This document shows, piece by piece, positions 27,704 to 36,485 of a stretch of DNA of 64,000 nucleotides. The translations under genes were made by a program, and so were the position numbers. Position 1 is the stretch's first letter. Each line of letters starts with the position of its first letter. Source of the stretch: Pseudobacter ginsenosidimutans (GTDB taxonomy: Bacteria > Bacteroidota > Bacteroidia > Chitinophagales > Chitinophagaceae). The stretch covers positions 2,170,001-2,234,000 of the forward strand of contig NZ_CP042431.1 in the NCBI RefSeq assembly GCF_007970185.1, given 5' to 3'. The notes beneath the pieces are model-generated. The model ran no database searches. It was given only the letters and a program-made list of their open reading frames with translations, and had not been told where the DNA came from.

Positions 27704-28045
27704 ATGAATGCACAGGACGATCTGATGACACGCTGGTGGACGCTGGAAGCGAAGCTGGTGGAAAGATTTGGGAAGAAGCCCGATATGGAAACCATCCTTT
27801 TCCTTATCGGCATCCAGGAATTGGGAGTGAAGCCGAAGTTCACGAAAGAACAGAAGCAGGACCTGATGCATATTGCCGTCTGCTCGCTGATGGCGCAAAG
27901 TGGTTATTACGAACTGGAAGGAACTGACAGGGACGGATGGCCGCATTTCAAACAACTCAAGAGCTTACCCGTGATGAATATGATGGAACAGGAGAATTTT
28001 CTCAAAGACCATATCCTGTTGTATTTCGACCGGGTTGGATTTTAA
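27704..28045 (+). CDS. Conserved-looking hypothetical protein
   Basis: A 113-residue soluble protein I do not recognise. The open frame reaches back to 27626, but the -7 element at 27691-27698 lies within that extension, so MNAQDDLMTRWW at 27704 is preferred. It is helical, with no signal peptide: FGKKPDMETILFLIGIQELGVKPKFTKEQKQDLMHIAVCSLMAQSGYYEL and a C-terminal FLKDHILLYFDRVGF. It is followed after 20 bases by the PPIase lipoprotein gene. No function is suggested. Confidence 0.65.
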   Translation: MNAQDDLMTRWWTLEAKLVERFGKKPDMETILFLIGIQELGVKPKFTKEQKQDLMHIAVCSLMAQSGYYELEGTDRDGWPHFKQLKSLPVMNMMEQENFLKDHILLYFDRVGF

Positions 28046-28065
28046 ATACTGATCCCATTAACACC

Positions 28066-28764
28066 ATGAACCGACTGCTTGCACTCGCAGCCCTGCTGCT
28101 TACGTTCGCCGCCTGTAATCCCCGTCTCTCCAACGGCCTCCGTGTACACGATCTTCAAAAAGATGTAGAACTTGTTACCAGCAAGGGGACCATCCTCATC
28201 AGGCTCTCCGATTCCACTCCCCTGCACAGGGACAATTTCATCAGGCTTGTTCAGAAAAAATATTTCGACAGCATCCTCTTTCATCGTGTGATCAATCAAT
28301 TTATGGTACAGGCCGGAGACCCGGACAGTAAACGGGCGAAAGCCGGCGCAGAGCTCGGCAATGGCGGCCCCGGCTACACAGTACCGGCAGAATTCAGAGC
28401 TTCCCTCTTTCATAAAAAAGGAGTGATCGCGGCTGCACGTACAGGTGATGATGTGAATCCCATGAAAGCCAGCAGCGGCTCACAGTTCTATCTCGTTCAG
28501 GGGAAAGTGTTCACAGAAGCAGGACTGGATTCCGTGGAGAACATGCGCCTGAGGCGCAAACTGCCAGCTGCGCACCGCGAAGTGTACAAAACCCTGGGAG
28601 GTACGCCTCACCTGGACCAGAACTACACCGTGTTCGGAGAAGTGATCAGCGGGCTTAATGTAGTAGACAGCATTGCCGTGGTGCCCACCAGCGGCAGAAT
28701 GGGCAGCGACAGGCCCCTGGCGGATGTCCGCATCATCAGGGCGCGCCTCGTAAAAAGAAAATAA
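28066..28764 (+). CDS. Lipoprotein peptidyl-prolyl cis-trans isomerase (cyclophilin type)
   Basis: A 232-residue cyclophilin. The start at 28066 gives MNRLLALAALLLTFAACNPR, a lipoprotein signal with lipobox FAAC; the open frame extends further upstream without support. The cyclophilin core has FIRLVQKKYFDSILFHRVINQFMVQAGDPDS (catalytic Arg in FHRV), GYTVPAEF, GSQFYLVQG and DQNYTVFGEVISGLNVVDSIAVV. An insert of about 35 residues lies between QGKVFTEAGL and the DQNYTVFG block. It catalyses proline isomerisation of periplasmic or outer-membrane proteins. Confidence 0.9.
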   Translation: MNRLLALAALLLTFAACNPRLSNGLRVHDLQKDVELVTSKGTILIRLSDSTPLHRDNFIRLVQKKYFDSILFHRVINQFMVQAGDPDSKRAKAGAELGNGGPGYTVPAEFRASLFHKKGVIAAARTGDDVNPMKASSGSQFYLVQGKVFTEAGLDSVENMRLRRKLPAAHREVYKTLGGTPHLDQNYTVFGEVISGLNVVDSIAVVPTSGRMGSDRPLADVRIIRARLVKRK

Positions 28765-28777
28765 ACTCCCGCACGAT

Positions 28778-30523
28778 ATGCGACAATACCGGAATCGAAT
28801 GATGGCCTGTTTGATCACAGGTGGCATCGCCTTATCCCTATGCCATAACGGTATGGCCCAATCGAAAAAAGAAGAAACCCTGCTGCAGCAAACCAGTGAA
28901 GTGAACAACCTGATGGTGCAATATCAGGCAGACAGGGGCAGTCTCACCCGTTTCTATGCCGTTCCATTCTCACCGGAGAGAAGGGAACGCCTGGTGAAAT
29001 TCCAGCAGGATTATCTGCAGCAACTGGGATCGCTTTCCTTCGACCAGCTTTCCACAGGATCAAAAGTGGACTATCTCCTTTTCAAAAGGAATATCGATAA
29101 CCAGATCAGGTTACTGGATGCGGAAGCAAAGGGATATGAACAGATAAAGAAGTTATTCCCCTTCGCCCCACCAATCTATGAGCTGGAAAAGCAACGCCGG
29201 CGCGGACTTTCGATGGATGGCAAAAAACTGGCAGCCGATATGTACGCATGGCAGCAACAGATCCGGCAAAGCATGCTTGCATTGCAGCAAGAACCTGAAA
29301 TGGATATGCAGCAGGCGGAAATGGCTTCGGCAGTAGTTCGCGGATTGCAGCAGGCGCACAAATCTGTTTTCGATTTTTACTTCGGCTATGACCCCGGATT
29401 CAGCTGGTGGGTGGAGAAGCCGTACAGGACCACCGACAGCCTGTTGAATATGTATGCCGGACAATTGAAATCGAAAGGAAAGATCACTACCACACAGAAA
29501 GATGATGGAAGTGATATCATCGGTAAGCCCATCGGCCGCGAAGAACTGATCCGCCAGTTACAGTTTGAAATGGTCCCCTATACGCCGGAAGACCTCATCG
29601 AAATGGCCAACAGGGAATTCGCCTGGTGTGATAGGGAAATGCTGAAAGCCAGCAGGGAAATGGGTTTTGGCGATAACTGGAAACAGGCGATGGAGAAAGT
29701 GAAAAATTCGTATGTGCCTGAAGGTAAGCAACCCGAACTGATCCTGCGCTTGTACAATGAATCGATCGGTTTCCTGAAGAAAAATAACCTGATTACGATC
29801 CCGCCGGTTGCGGAAGAAACCTGGCGCATGACCATGATGAGCCCGCAGCAGCAACTGATCAGTCCATTTTTTCTGGGAGGCGAAACTATCCTGATCGCTT
29901 ATCCCACCAATACGATGGAGGAAGAAGATAAGATGATGAGCATGCGCGGCAATAATCCGCATTTCTCCCGCGCTGTTGTGCATCATGAACTGATTGCCGG
30001 CCATCACCTGCAAGGCTTTATGGGCAATCGTTTCAAGGCTTACCGTGATTTTGACACACCATTCTGGACAGAAGGATGGGCGCTCTACCAGGAGTTCATC
30101 CTCTGGGATCTGAAATTCCCTCAAAGCCCTGAAGACCGCGTGGGGATGCTGTTCTGGCGCATGCATCGCTGTGCGCGGATCATCTTTTCTCTCAATTATC
30201 ACCTTGGCAACTGGACGCCGCAGCAATGCATCGATTTCCTGGTAAACCGCGTGAACCATGAGCGCGCCAATGCTGCAGGAGAAGTGAGAAGAAGCTTCAC
30301 CGGCGGCTATGGCCCATTGTACCAACTGGCCTATATGGTGGGCGGACAGCAGTTTTATGCTCTCAAAAAGGAATTGGTGGATTCAGGAAAGATGAGCTAC
30401 AGGGAATTCCACGATGCCGTTTTGCGTGAGAACGGAATGCCGGTTGAAATGGTGAGAGCGATACTTACAAAGCAGCAGCTTAAAAAAGATTTTGTTACCG
30501 GCTGGAAATTTTATGGGAAATAG
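28778..30523 (+). CDS. DUF885-family zinc metallopeptidase-like protein
   Basis: A 581-residue exported protein (signal peptide ending HNGMAQ near residue 28). DUF885 proteins are predicted zinc carboxypeptidases; the motif here is VVHHELIAGHHLQGFMG, with HExxxGHH in place of the commoner HExxPGHH, followed about 25 residues later by FWTEGWALYQEF, whose Glu is the third ligand candidate. The C-terminal part has NYHLGNWTPQQCIDFLVNRVNHERANAAGEVRRSF, also typical. The start lies 13 bases after the PPIase stop, so the pair is likely co-transcribed. Confidence 0.85.
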   Translation: MRQYRNRMMACLITGGIALSLCHNGMAQSKKEETLLQQTSEVNNLMVQYQADRGSLTRFYAVPFSPERRERLVKFQQDYLQQLGSLSFDQLSTGSKVDYLLFKRNIDNQIRLLDAEAKGYEQIKKLFPFAPPIYELEKQRRRGLSMDGKKLAADMYAWQQQIRQSMLALQQEPEMDMQQAEMASAVVRGLQQAHKSVFDFYFGYDPGFSWWVEKPYRTTDSLLNMYAGQLKSKGKITTTQKDDGSDIIGKPIGREELIRQLQFEMVPYTPEDLIEMANREFAWCDREMLKASREMGFGDNWKQAMEKVKNSYVPEGKQPELILRLYNESIGFLKKNNLITIPPVAEETWRMTMMSPQQQLISPFFLGGETILIAYPTNTMEEEDKMMSMRGNNPHFSRAVVHHELIAGHHLQGFMGNRFKAYRDFDTPFWTEGWALYQEFILWDLKFPQSPEDRVGMLFWRMHRCARIIFSLNYHLGNWTPQQCIDFLVNRVNHERANAAGEVRRSFTGGYGPLYQLAYMVGGQQFYALKKELVDSGKMSYREFHDAVLRENGMPVEMVRAILTKQQLKKDFVTGWKFYGK

Positions 30524-30562
30524 ATTGCTTTTCTTAATCTTTGCAGCACTAAAACTTACGTC

Positions 30563-30943
30563 ATGAATTTTCCTGATAATCTCCGCTATACCAAAGATCA
30601 CGAATGGATTCTTCTGGAAGGAAATGTAGCTACCATTGGTATAACTGAATTCGCTCAGCGTGAACTGGGTGACATCGTGTATGTGGACGTTCCCACAGTG
30701 GGCAAAGCCCTCAGTGCTGAAGAAGTGTTTGGAACGGTAGAAGCCGTGAAAACAGTATCTGATCTTTTTCTGCCTGTTGCAGGAACTATCAATGAGCTGA
30801 ATGCCGAGCTGGATGGCAGCCCTGATCTGGTAAACACCGATCCTTATGGTGATGGCTGGATGATCAAAATGACCGTAAGCAATACAGCTGATGTGGATGC
30901 CCTGATGGATGCAGCTGCATACGCAAAGCTGGTAGGCGAATAA
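30563..30943 (+). CDS. gcvH: Glycine cleavage system H protein
   Basis: A 126-residue lipoyl carrier that shuttles the aminomethyl group between GcvP, GcvT and Lpd. [34 protein letters not shown] opens the lipoyl domain; the lipoylated Lys is K63 in [16 protein letters not shown] (EAVK in place of the usual ESVK). The C-terminus [14 protein letters not shown] is typical. No gcvT or gcvP is in the window. A near-consensus -7 element (AATCTTTG, 30536-30543) lies 19 bases upstream, and a terminator follows. Confidence 0.95.
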   Translation: MNFPDNLRYTKDHEWILLEGNVATIGITEFAQRELGDIVYVDVPTVGKALSAEEVFGTVEAVKTVSDLFLPVAGTINELNAELDGSPDLVNTDPYGDGWMIKMTVSNTADVDALMDAAAYAKLVGE

Positions 30944-30971
30944 ATCCGGAATTCCATACTTAACGTATATG

Positions 30972-31003
30972 AAAGAGTGGTTTGCATATCCACTCTTTTT
31001 TTA
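30972..31003 (+). terminator. Terminator after gcvH
   Basis: A 9-bp stem (AAAGAGTGG with CCACTCTTT) with a 9-base loop, then a run of T. Confidence 0.8.
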
Positions 31004-31036
31004 TTATATTGGGCCACGCTTGGGTTAAACTAACAT

Positions 31037-31585
31037 TTGGCCACCACACAAACATATACTGAACAACAACTGGTATCCTTGTTAAAACACAGGGATAATA
31101 AGGCTTTTGGTTACCTCTATGATAATTACTCCAGTGCTTTGTACAGCATCATAGTTCAGATTCTCAGCGGAGATGTGGAATTGGCCAATGATGTTCTTCA
31201 GGAAGTTTTCATCAATATCTGGCGAAAGATTGACAGTTATGATCAAACGAAAGGCAGACTATTCACCTGGATGCTGAATATCGCCAGAAACGCTTCGATC
31301 GATACACTACGTTCCAGAACCTATCAAAACGACAGGAAAAACCAGCCGATGCCGGGCTCCGTTGATGAGCAGCTCAACGGGCAGACCGCTCAGCTCAATG
31401 TTGATAATATTGGATTCAGAAAAGTGCTGGGTCAGTTAAAGGAAGATCAGCGGGTACTGATCGACCTGGCTTACTATAAAGGTTATACGCACGAAGAAAT
31501 TGCAGCAATACAAAATATGCCGTTGGGAACGGTAAAAACACGCATCAGGAATGCGTTGATTCAATTACGCGGAATTTTAAAGTGA
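31037..31585 (+). CDS. ECF-type RNA polymerase sigma-70 factor
   Basis: A 182-residue sigma factor. Region 2 is seen in HRDNKAFGYLYDNYSSALYSIIVQIL...DVLQEVFINIWRKIDSYDQTKGRLFTWMLNIARNASIDTLRS, and region 4 in LKEDQRVLIDLAYYKGYTHEEIAAIQNMPLGTVKTRIRNALIQLR. The only in-frame start after the preceding stop is TTG at 31037; no ATG fits the N-terminus. The stop overlaps the GTG start of the anti-sigma gene. It would direct RNA polymerase to a regulon when released from that partner. Confidence 0.92.
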   Translation: MATTQTYTEQQLVSLLKHRDNKAFGYLYDNYSSALYSIIVQILSGDVELANDVLQEVFINIWRKIDSYDQTKGRLFTWMLNIARNASIDTLRSRTYQNDRKNQPMPGSVDEQLNGQTAQLNVDNIGFRKVLGQLKEDQRVLIDLAYYKGYTHEEIAAIQNMPLGTVKTRIRNALIQLRGILK

Positions 31586-32388
31586 ATATACAGGACTACA
31601 TATCAAGCGGTATCGTCGAAATGGTGGTACTCGGGCTGGCAGGCCAAAAGGAAAGGGAAGAGTTCGAAGAGCTCTGCACCCGCTATCCTGAGCTGGTGGC
31701 GGCCCGTGACGCATTTGAGGCAAAGCTGGAGGACATCTACATGCAACATTCCTCCACTATTGTACTTCCTGTTGGGTTAAGGCAAAGTTTGATGGAAGCA
31801 ACTCTAACCACTTCTCATAATCAAACCAAACCAACAAATGTAATCACTATGGAAAATGCCAACAGACCCGTACGGCGAACCAATTGGCTGGCTGTAGCAT
31901 CGGTAATTCTACTGATTGTTGCCGCCTACTTTGCTTACCAGTTTCATTCACAAAATGAATCCCTGAAACAAGCCAATGTTGAATTGCAAAAGAGAGCAGA
32001 TTCAACTGACGCTATCCTCCAACAGATCATCGCAGAACAAAAGGTTTTCAAAGATTCCAACGTAACCGTTGTGAGCATGGAAGGAACAAAGATCGCTCCT
32101 CGTTCTTCCGCCAACGTTTACTGGGACTCCATCAACAGCAGCGTGTACCTGGTGGTGAAGAACATGCCTAAACTGCCAACCGATCAGCAGTACCAGCTCT
32201 GGGCACTGATCGATGGCAAACCCAAAGATCTCGGTGTGTTCGATGCCGATCAGGACAAGGTTATCCTGAAGATGACCGATACCAAAAAAGCTGAGGCATT
32301 TGCCATCACAATCGAGAAGAAGGGAGGCAATCCGTCTCCAACGCTCGAAAAGATGCAATCACTGGGTAAAACAAAAGCTCCGTTATAG
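31582..32388 (+). CDS. Membrane anti-sigma factor (RskA-like C-terminal domain)
   Basis: A 268-residue protein that should hold the upstream ECF sigma factor at the membrane. The cytoplasmic part of about 95 residues (YISSGIVEMVVLGLAGQKEREEFEELCTRYPEL) lacks the HxxxCxxC zinc motif. One membrane segment lies at about 95-113 (NWLAVASVILLIVAAYFAYQF), then a short coiled coil and a periplasmic RskA-type domain (SANVYWDSINSSVYLVVKNMPKLPTDQQYQLWALIDGKPKDLGVF). It starts at GTG 31582, overlapping the sigma stop (GTGA), so synthesis is coupled. A terminator follows. Confidence 0.85.
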   Translation: MNIQDYISSGIVEMVVLGLAGQKEREEFEELCTRYPELVAARDAFEAKLEDIYMQHSSTIVLPVGLRQSLMEATLTTSHNQTKPTNVITMENANRPVRRTNWLAVASVILLIVAAYFAYQFHSQNESLKQANVELQKRADSTDAILQQIIAEQKVFKDSNVTVVSMEGTKIAPRSSANVYWDSINSSVYLVVKNMPKLPTDQQYQLWALIDGKPKDLGVFDADQDKVILKMTDTKKAEAFAITIEKKGGNPSPTLEKMQSLGKTKAPL

Positions 32389-32424
32389 CGGGCTTGCTGA
32401 AATCACCACAACGATATTCAGAAA

Positions 32425-32449
32425 AGATTCCTCCGGGAATCTTTTTTTT
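32425..32449 (+). terminator. Terminator after the anti-sigma gene
   Basis: A 7-bp stem (AGATTCC with GGAATCT) with loop TCCG and eight T. Confidence 0.8.
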
Positions 32450-32522
32450 ATGTTCGGGCATTCAGTAACATTGTTATCCAACCAGGGTTCTCCTGAAGAT
32501 CAAATCTTTGCAAGTGAAAAGA

Positions 32523-32909
32523 ATGTTTGAATCTGTTCTGACTCCCATCGCCTGGACGTTTACGATCCTGGTTCTGCTTTGTCTTCCCGGCTCTTCCATC
32601 CCCGATCTGGACGGGCCAGTAATCCCACATTTCGACAAGCTGGTCCATTTCCTGCTTTTTGCCGTTTTCTCCGGCTTGTGGAATATTTACCAGTCCTGTA
32701 AAAAATATTCCACAGAAAGGCTTAAGAAAGCCTTTTGGCTTGTTTTCCTTAGCGCGATATTCTACGGTGCTTTACTGGAAGTGATCCAGTATTACCTGGT
32801 GCCCGACAGGAGCTTTGATCTGGGAGATATTGCAGCCGATACAGCGGGAGCCGCCGCCGCTTACGCGTATTCCTATATTAAATTGTTGAGAATCAATTCA
32901 GGCAATTAG
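32523..32909 (+). CDS. VanZ-family membrane protein
   Basis: A 128-residue protein with four hydrophobic segments. The VanZ pattern is seen in FDKLVHFLLFAVFSGLW, AIFYGALLEVIQYYLVPDRSFDLGDIAADTAGAAAAY, with the conserved acidic residues of the E-x-x-Q and D-x-x-D segments. VanZ proteins give low-level teicoplanin resistance in Gram-positives; the role in Bacteroidota is unknown. The open frame begins at TTG 32508, but ATG 32523 is preferred, 12 bases after a near-consensus -7 element AATCTTTG. Confidence 0.85.
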   Translation: MFESVLTPIAWTFTILVLLCLPGSSIPDLDGPVIPHFDKLVHFLLFAVFSGLWNIYQSCKKYSTERLKKAFWLVFLSAIFYGALLEVIQYYLVPDRSFDLGDIAADTAGAAAAYAYSYIKLLRINSGN

Positions 32910-32914
32910 TACAT

Positions 32915-32946
32915 AAAAAAAATTGGCCCCTGTAGATACAGGGGCC
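32915..32946 (-). terminator. Minus-strand hairpin with T-run in the gene-free region
   Basis: A GGCCCCTGTA/TACAGGGGCC stem followed, on the minus strand, by AATTTTTTTTATG. It would end minus-strand transcripts entering from prfA or from an unannotated RNA in the gap. It has no T-run on the plus strand. Confidence 0.6.
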
Positions 32947-33026
32947 GTAACCAAAACTAACTGCTTATGAGAAAATTGACTGCTTTATTTTTTGAGTCTT
33001 ACAAAAGAACTACAACCTGTATAACG

Positions 33027-33116
33027 CAAATCCAATGCCATTAGTATAACCCAACCCGTTAAAGAAGGGTTAACCCTTTTATCTTACTATCACATTCCGG
33101 ATTTGCAAAGAGCGTT
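33027..33116. repeat. Imperfect long inverted repeat enclosing a 14-bp palindrome
   Basis: GCAAATCC at the left end pairs with GGATTTGC at the right end; AATG/CATT and TAGTA/TACTA-type blocks pair further in, and the perfect palindrome 33065-33078 lies inside. It could be a structured RNA, a binding site or a relic. Confidence 0.4.
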
Positions 33117-33393
33117 TTCTTTTGACATCACAAAGGAACCAAGAGTACGCCGTATTTCCTCATTTTGAATCTATTTTTTCAAAATGTTAACAATCCATTC
33201 ATACTAAAAAGACCCGGCAATACAGGTTTTATGTGAACTAAATATAGCGCTACGATTAAAAAGATATTAAACCTGATAACGGTGCTGCATAGCCTGTCAG
33301 CTTGTCCCCCGAAAAAGGAAGAATTGCCATGACAGACTGCTGTTTCAGCACCAACTACTACCAGTAAACGAAGTTGAACTTTTCCTGATCTGC

Positions 33394-34458
33394 TTAGTTC
33401 TGTTTTGTAAGCTTTTCGGCGTTCTCTGCAAACTGAAGAGCATCAATGAATTCCTGAATACTTCCGCTTAATACATCATCGAGGTTGTAAACGGTCATGC
33501 CTATACGATGATCTGTAACACGTCCCTGCGGATAGTTGTAGGTGCGGATCTTCGCACTGCGGTCACCCGTACTTACAAGGCTTTTACGATGGCGTGCAAT
33601 TTCATCTTCCTGCTTGCGTACCTGTTCTTCATACAATCTGGTGCGAAGCATTTGCATGGCTTTTTCGCGGTTGCCGAGCTGTGTACGCTCGGTCTGGCAC
33701 ATTACTACAGTGCCGGTGGGAAGGTGTGTGAGGATTACCTTGGTTTCAACCTTGTTAACGTTCTGTCCGCCAGCGCCGCCGCTTCGTGCAGTTTCCATTT
33801 TTACATCGCTTTCCTTTACTTCCACGTCTACTTCTTCTGCTTCAGGCATTACTGCCACTGTAGCCGCTGAAGTGTGTACGCGGCCGGAGGCTTCGGTATC
33901 AGGAACGCGCTGAACGCGGTGAACGCCGGATTCAAATTTGAGGGTGCCATAAACATCATCGCCTGTTACTTCCACCTGTACTTCCTTGTAGCCACCAACG
34001 GTGCCTTCGGTTTCGCTGAGTACGGCAGTTTTGTAACCTCTTTTTTCACAATAGCGGAGATACATGCGGAGGAGATCGCCAGCAAAAAGACTGGCTTCGT
34101 CGCCACCCGTACCGGCGCGGATCTCGAGGATCACATTCTTCTCGTCCTGCGGATCTTTCGGGATCAGCAGCTGACGGATATGCGCTTCCATTTTTTCCTT
34201 TTGTTCTTCCAGGGCGGGAAGTTCTTCCTTGGCGAGCTCGCGGAGTTCCGCATCGTCGCCATTCAGGGCGCCGCGATAGCTGTCCACGTCATTCAGCAGG
34301 CTTACATAATCCTTATGAGCCTGTACGATCTTCTCCAGGCTCCGGTATTCCTTGCTGAGCTCCATGAATTTCCGGTTGTTTCCAACGATCTCAGGATTGG
34401 TCAATGCCACTCCCAGGTCTTCAAACCGCGCAGTGATCGCTTCTAATTTGTCTAGCAT
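33394..34458 (-). CDS. prfA: Peptide chain release factor 1
   Basis: A 354-residue release factor for UAA and UAG. The start at 34458 ([15 protein letters not shown]) is used; the frame extends to 34512 but crosses the -7 element at 34510-34517. The peptidyl-hydrolase motif GGQ is at about residues 230-232 in [11 protein letters not shown]. The codon-reading tripeptide is P186-D-T188 in [17 protein letters not shown], of RF1 type (PxT), not the SPF of RF2. It probably has its own promoter, divergent from the amidohydrolase gene. Confidence 0.95.
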   Translation of the reverse strand: MLDKLEAITARFEDLGVALTNPEIVGNNRKFMELSKEYRSLEKIVQAHKDYVSLLNDVDSYRGALNGDDAELRELAKEELPALEEQKEKMEAHIRQLLIPKDPQDEKNVILEIRAGTGGDEASLFAGDLLRMYLRYCEKRGYKTAVLSETEGTVGGYKEVQVEVTGDDVYGTLKFESGVHRVQRVPDTEASGRVHTSAATVAVMPEAEEVDVEVKESDVKMETARSGGAGGQNVNKVETKVILTHLPTGTVVMCQTERTQLGNREKAMQMLRTRLYEEQVRKQEDEIARHRKSLVSTGDRSAKIRTYNYPQGRVTDHRIGMTVYNLDDVLSGSIQEFIDALQFAENAEKLTKQN

Positions 34459-34509
34459 GTTTACAGTATTTTTACGCCCGGAATTTCTTTCCTCCGGTTG
34501 AAAGGATGG

Positions 34510-34517
34510 CAAAGTTA
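34510..34517 (-). promoter_or_regulatory. -7 element TAACTTTG of prfA
   Basis: A minus-strand TAnnTTTG match about 50 bases before the prfA ATG. It overlaps the possible early start (34506) of the divergent amidohydrolase, favouring the later start there. Confidence 0.5.
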
Positions 34518-34535
34518 ATCGATTTCACCGTTTCT

Positions 34536-35705
34536 ATGGCTTACAGAAAGTTCAAAGCAGACCAATTATTTACAGGGACCAGCCTGCTTTCAGGCGGCGA
34601 GGTACTGATCACCACCCAACAGGGTGTGATAGAAGCCATTGTTCCGGCCGCCGAAGCCGGCGAAGAAGTGCAGGAACTGGCTGGTATTCTCTGTCCCGGA
34701 TTCGTGAATGCCCATTGCCACCTGGAGCTCAGCCATATGAAGGGCCGCATTCCGCCGGGAAGCGGCATGGTGGATTTTCTACTGGGGGTGATGCAGCAAC
34801 GGAATTTTCCACAGGAAGAAGTGCAGGCGGCCATCGCGCGGGCTGAGACGGCGATGTGGGATAGCGGCATCGTGGCAGTAGGCGATATCTGCAATACTGC
34901 GGATACCATCGCAGCCAAAAGCATGGGCAGGTTGCTGTACAGGAACTTTATCGAAACCATGGGCTTTATCCCTGCCACCGCTCCGCAACGTTTCGCTTTT
35001 GCGAAAACTGTTTTCGAACAGTTTGAAGCGGCAATGCCGGGCAGGAATTCCATCGTTCCACATGCGCCCTACTCTGTTTCTCCGGAGCTTCTGCAGCTCA
35101 TAGCGGATTTTCCGGGTAATCAATATCTATCAATCCACAACCAGGAAAGCATAGCCGAAACGCAGTTCCTGAAAGATGGGACCGGCGGGATGCGCAGGCT
35201 CTATGATTTTCTCGGCATCGATCTTTCCTTTTATCGGCCCTCAGGATTGAGCAGCCCTCAACTGATGCTGCCGCCTTTCAGTCAGCAGCAACAAATGGTC
35301 CTGGTGCATGATGTACATACGGAAGCGTCCGACCTGCAATGGATGCAGGAGGAAGCCCTGCCTGCATTGTTCTTTTGTCTTTGCCCCAATGCCAATCTGT
35401 ATATCGGTAATGGTCTGCCTGATATTGAATTGCTGCGAATGCAGGGAGCCAACATTGTTTTAGGGACCGATAGTCTTTCCTCCAACCAACAGTTAAGTAT
35501 ACTCGAAGAAGTAAAAACCATTGCTTCGGAGTTTCCTGATATTCCAACAGCAGAGTTGCTTCAATGGGGCACATTCAATGGCGCCAAGGCGCTGGGTTTT
35601 GAAGCGCAGTTCGGAAGTTTTGAAAAAGGAAAACAGCCGGGGATAGTGTTGATTGACAATGCAGGCGATAGCTTTGAAAAATCTTCAGCAAAAAGAATTT
35701 TGTAA
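34536..35705 (+). CDS. Amidohydrolase-superfamily deaminase-like protein
   Basis: A 389-residue metal-dependent hydrolase with the TIM-barrel amidohydrolase fold. Motif PGFVNAHCHLELSHMKG supplies the two His ligands (HxH); SIHNQESIAET, VLVHDVHTEASD and VLGTDSLSSNQQLSILEEVK supply the later His and the catalytic Asp. The last motif resembles that of aminofutalosine deaminases of the alternative menaquinone pathway, but nothing nearby supports this, so the substrate is left open. The open frame starts at 34506; ATG 34536 is preferred. It is divergent from prfA. Confidence 0.8.
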   Translation: MAYRKFKADQLFTGTSLLSGGEVLITTQQGVIEAIVPAAEAGEEVQELAGILCPGFVNAHCHLELSHMKGRIPPGSGMVDFLLGVMQQRNFPQEEVQAAIARAETAMWDSGIVAVGDICNTADTIAAKSMGRLLYRNFIETMGFIPATAPQRFAFAKTVFEQFEAAMPGRNSIVPHAPYSVSPELLQLIADFPGNQYLSIHNQESIAETQFLKDGTGGMRRLYDFLGIDLSFYRPSGLSSPQLMLPPFSQQQQMVLVHDVHTEASDLQWMQEEALPALFFCLCPNANLYIGNGLPDIELLRMQGANIVLGTDSLSSNQQLSILEEVKTIASEFPDIPTAELLQWGTFNGAKALGFEAQFGSFEKGKQPGIVLIDNAGDSFEKSSAKRIL

Positions 35706-35738
35706 TCAGCCAGGCGACTGGTACCATTAGTAATAGTA

Positions 35739-36479
35739 TCACGACAACACTTCCTGCAATACCGGCAATGTTTTCAATATCCCGAAATCCGGCACATGCA
35801 GCGCGTAAAAAGTTTGGTATCCCTGCAATAATATCCTTCTTGTTTCCTGGTTGAGCGGGATCTCGTTAAGCTCCTGAGGTTGCATCACTTTCAGGAGTTG
35901 GGAAGTGATATAACTGTAAGGCATACCCAGAAAATGCGGGTGCACGGGATGCTCTGCTGTGAATGCGCCTTCCTGCAAATCCAGGTAGGGCGTGTTTTCC
36001 GTGTAATCGTCATTCAGCCTGAATCCGTAGATGGTGGCGAGGTGTAATGCAAAGAACAGTGGGAAGTTGGCGATGGCCTGTCCTCTGGCTTCGTCCAGGT
36101 GCAGGAAAGCATCTTCGATAAAATGATAGAGGTCCGGGTTGGATTCCGGTTGCTTCAATGTTTTCTGTAAAAGCTCCACCATGAACAAGGCTGCTGCATT
36201 CTTCACCACATCGAAAAAAATATGCTGGTAGATGAAGGCCCATCTGAATTCTTTAATGCGTTGCAGGTTCTTCAGTTCATTGTGATACACCTGCATATCG
36301 AGAATGGCTGCGGGCTGGAACATATTCGCTTTACCGCTCCCTTTCTTAGATGAACTGCGAACCCCATTCACGAGATAGGATTGAATACCGAAGAGCTCCG
36401 TGTAGATCGTTACGATCACACTGGTTTCTCCGTACTTGACCGTACGCAGCACAATTCCTTTTGTATGGTGAATGGTCAT
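35739..36479 (-). CDS. recO: DNA repair protein RecO
   Basis: A 246-residue protein that works with RecR to load RecA on SSB-coated DNA in the RecF pathway. The N-terminal OB fold HHTKGIVLRTVKYGETSVIVTIYTELFGIQSYLVNGVRSSS is typical; the C-terminal helical domain has FHLATIYGFRLNDDYTEN. The four-Cys zinc motif of some RecO proteins is absent, as in many Bacteroidota. It begins 6 bases after the porZ-like stop, so the two form one transcription unit. Confidence 0.93.
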   Translation of the reverse strand: MTIHHTKGIVLRTVKYGETSVIVTIYTELFGIQSYLVNGVRSSSKKGSGKANMFQPAAILDMQVYHNELKNLQRIKEFRWAFIYQHIFFDVVKNAAALFMVELLQKTLKQPESNPDLYHFIEDAFLHLDEARGQAIANFPLFFALHLATIYGFRLNDDYTENTPYLDLQEGAFTAEHPVHPHFLGMPYSYITSQLLKVMQPQELNEIPLNQETRRILLQGYQTFYALHVPDFGILKTLPVLQEVLS

Positions 36480-36485
36480 GGTTGA

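Larger units (their letters stand above)
32910..33393. other. 484-base gene-free region with several inverted repeats
   Basis: No gene of normal length is present. It holds a 10-bp hairpin at 32925-32946, a 25-codon open frame at 32967-33044 (MRKLTALFF...), a 90-base imperfect hairpin at 33027-33116 and a 14-bp palindrome AAGGGTTAACCCTT at 33065-33078. It separates VanZ from the 3' end of prfA. Confidence 0.6.
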
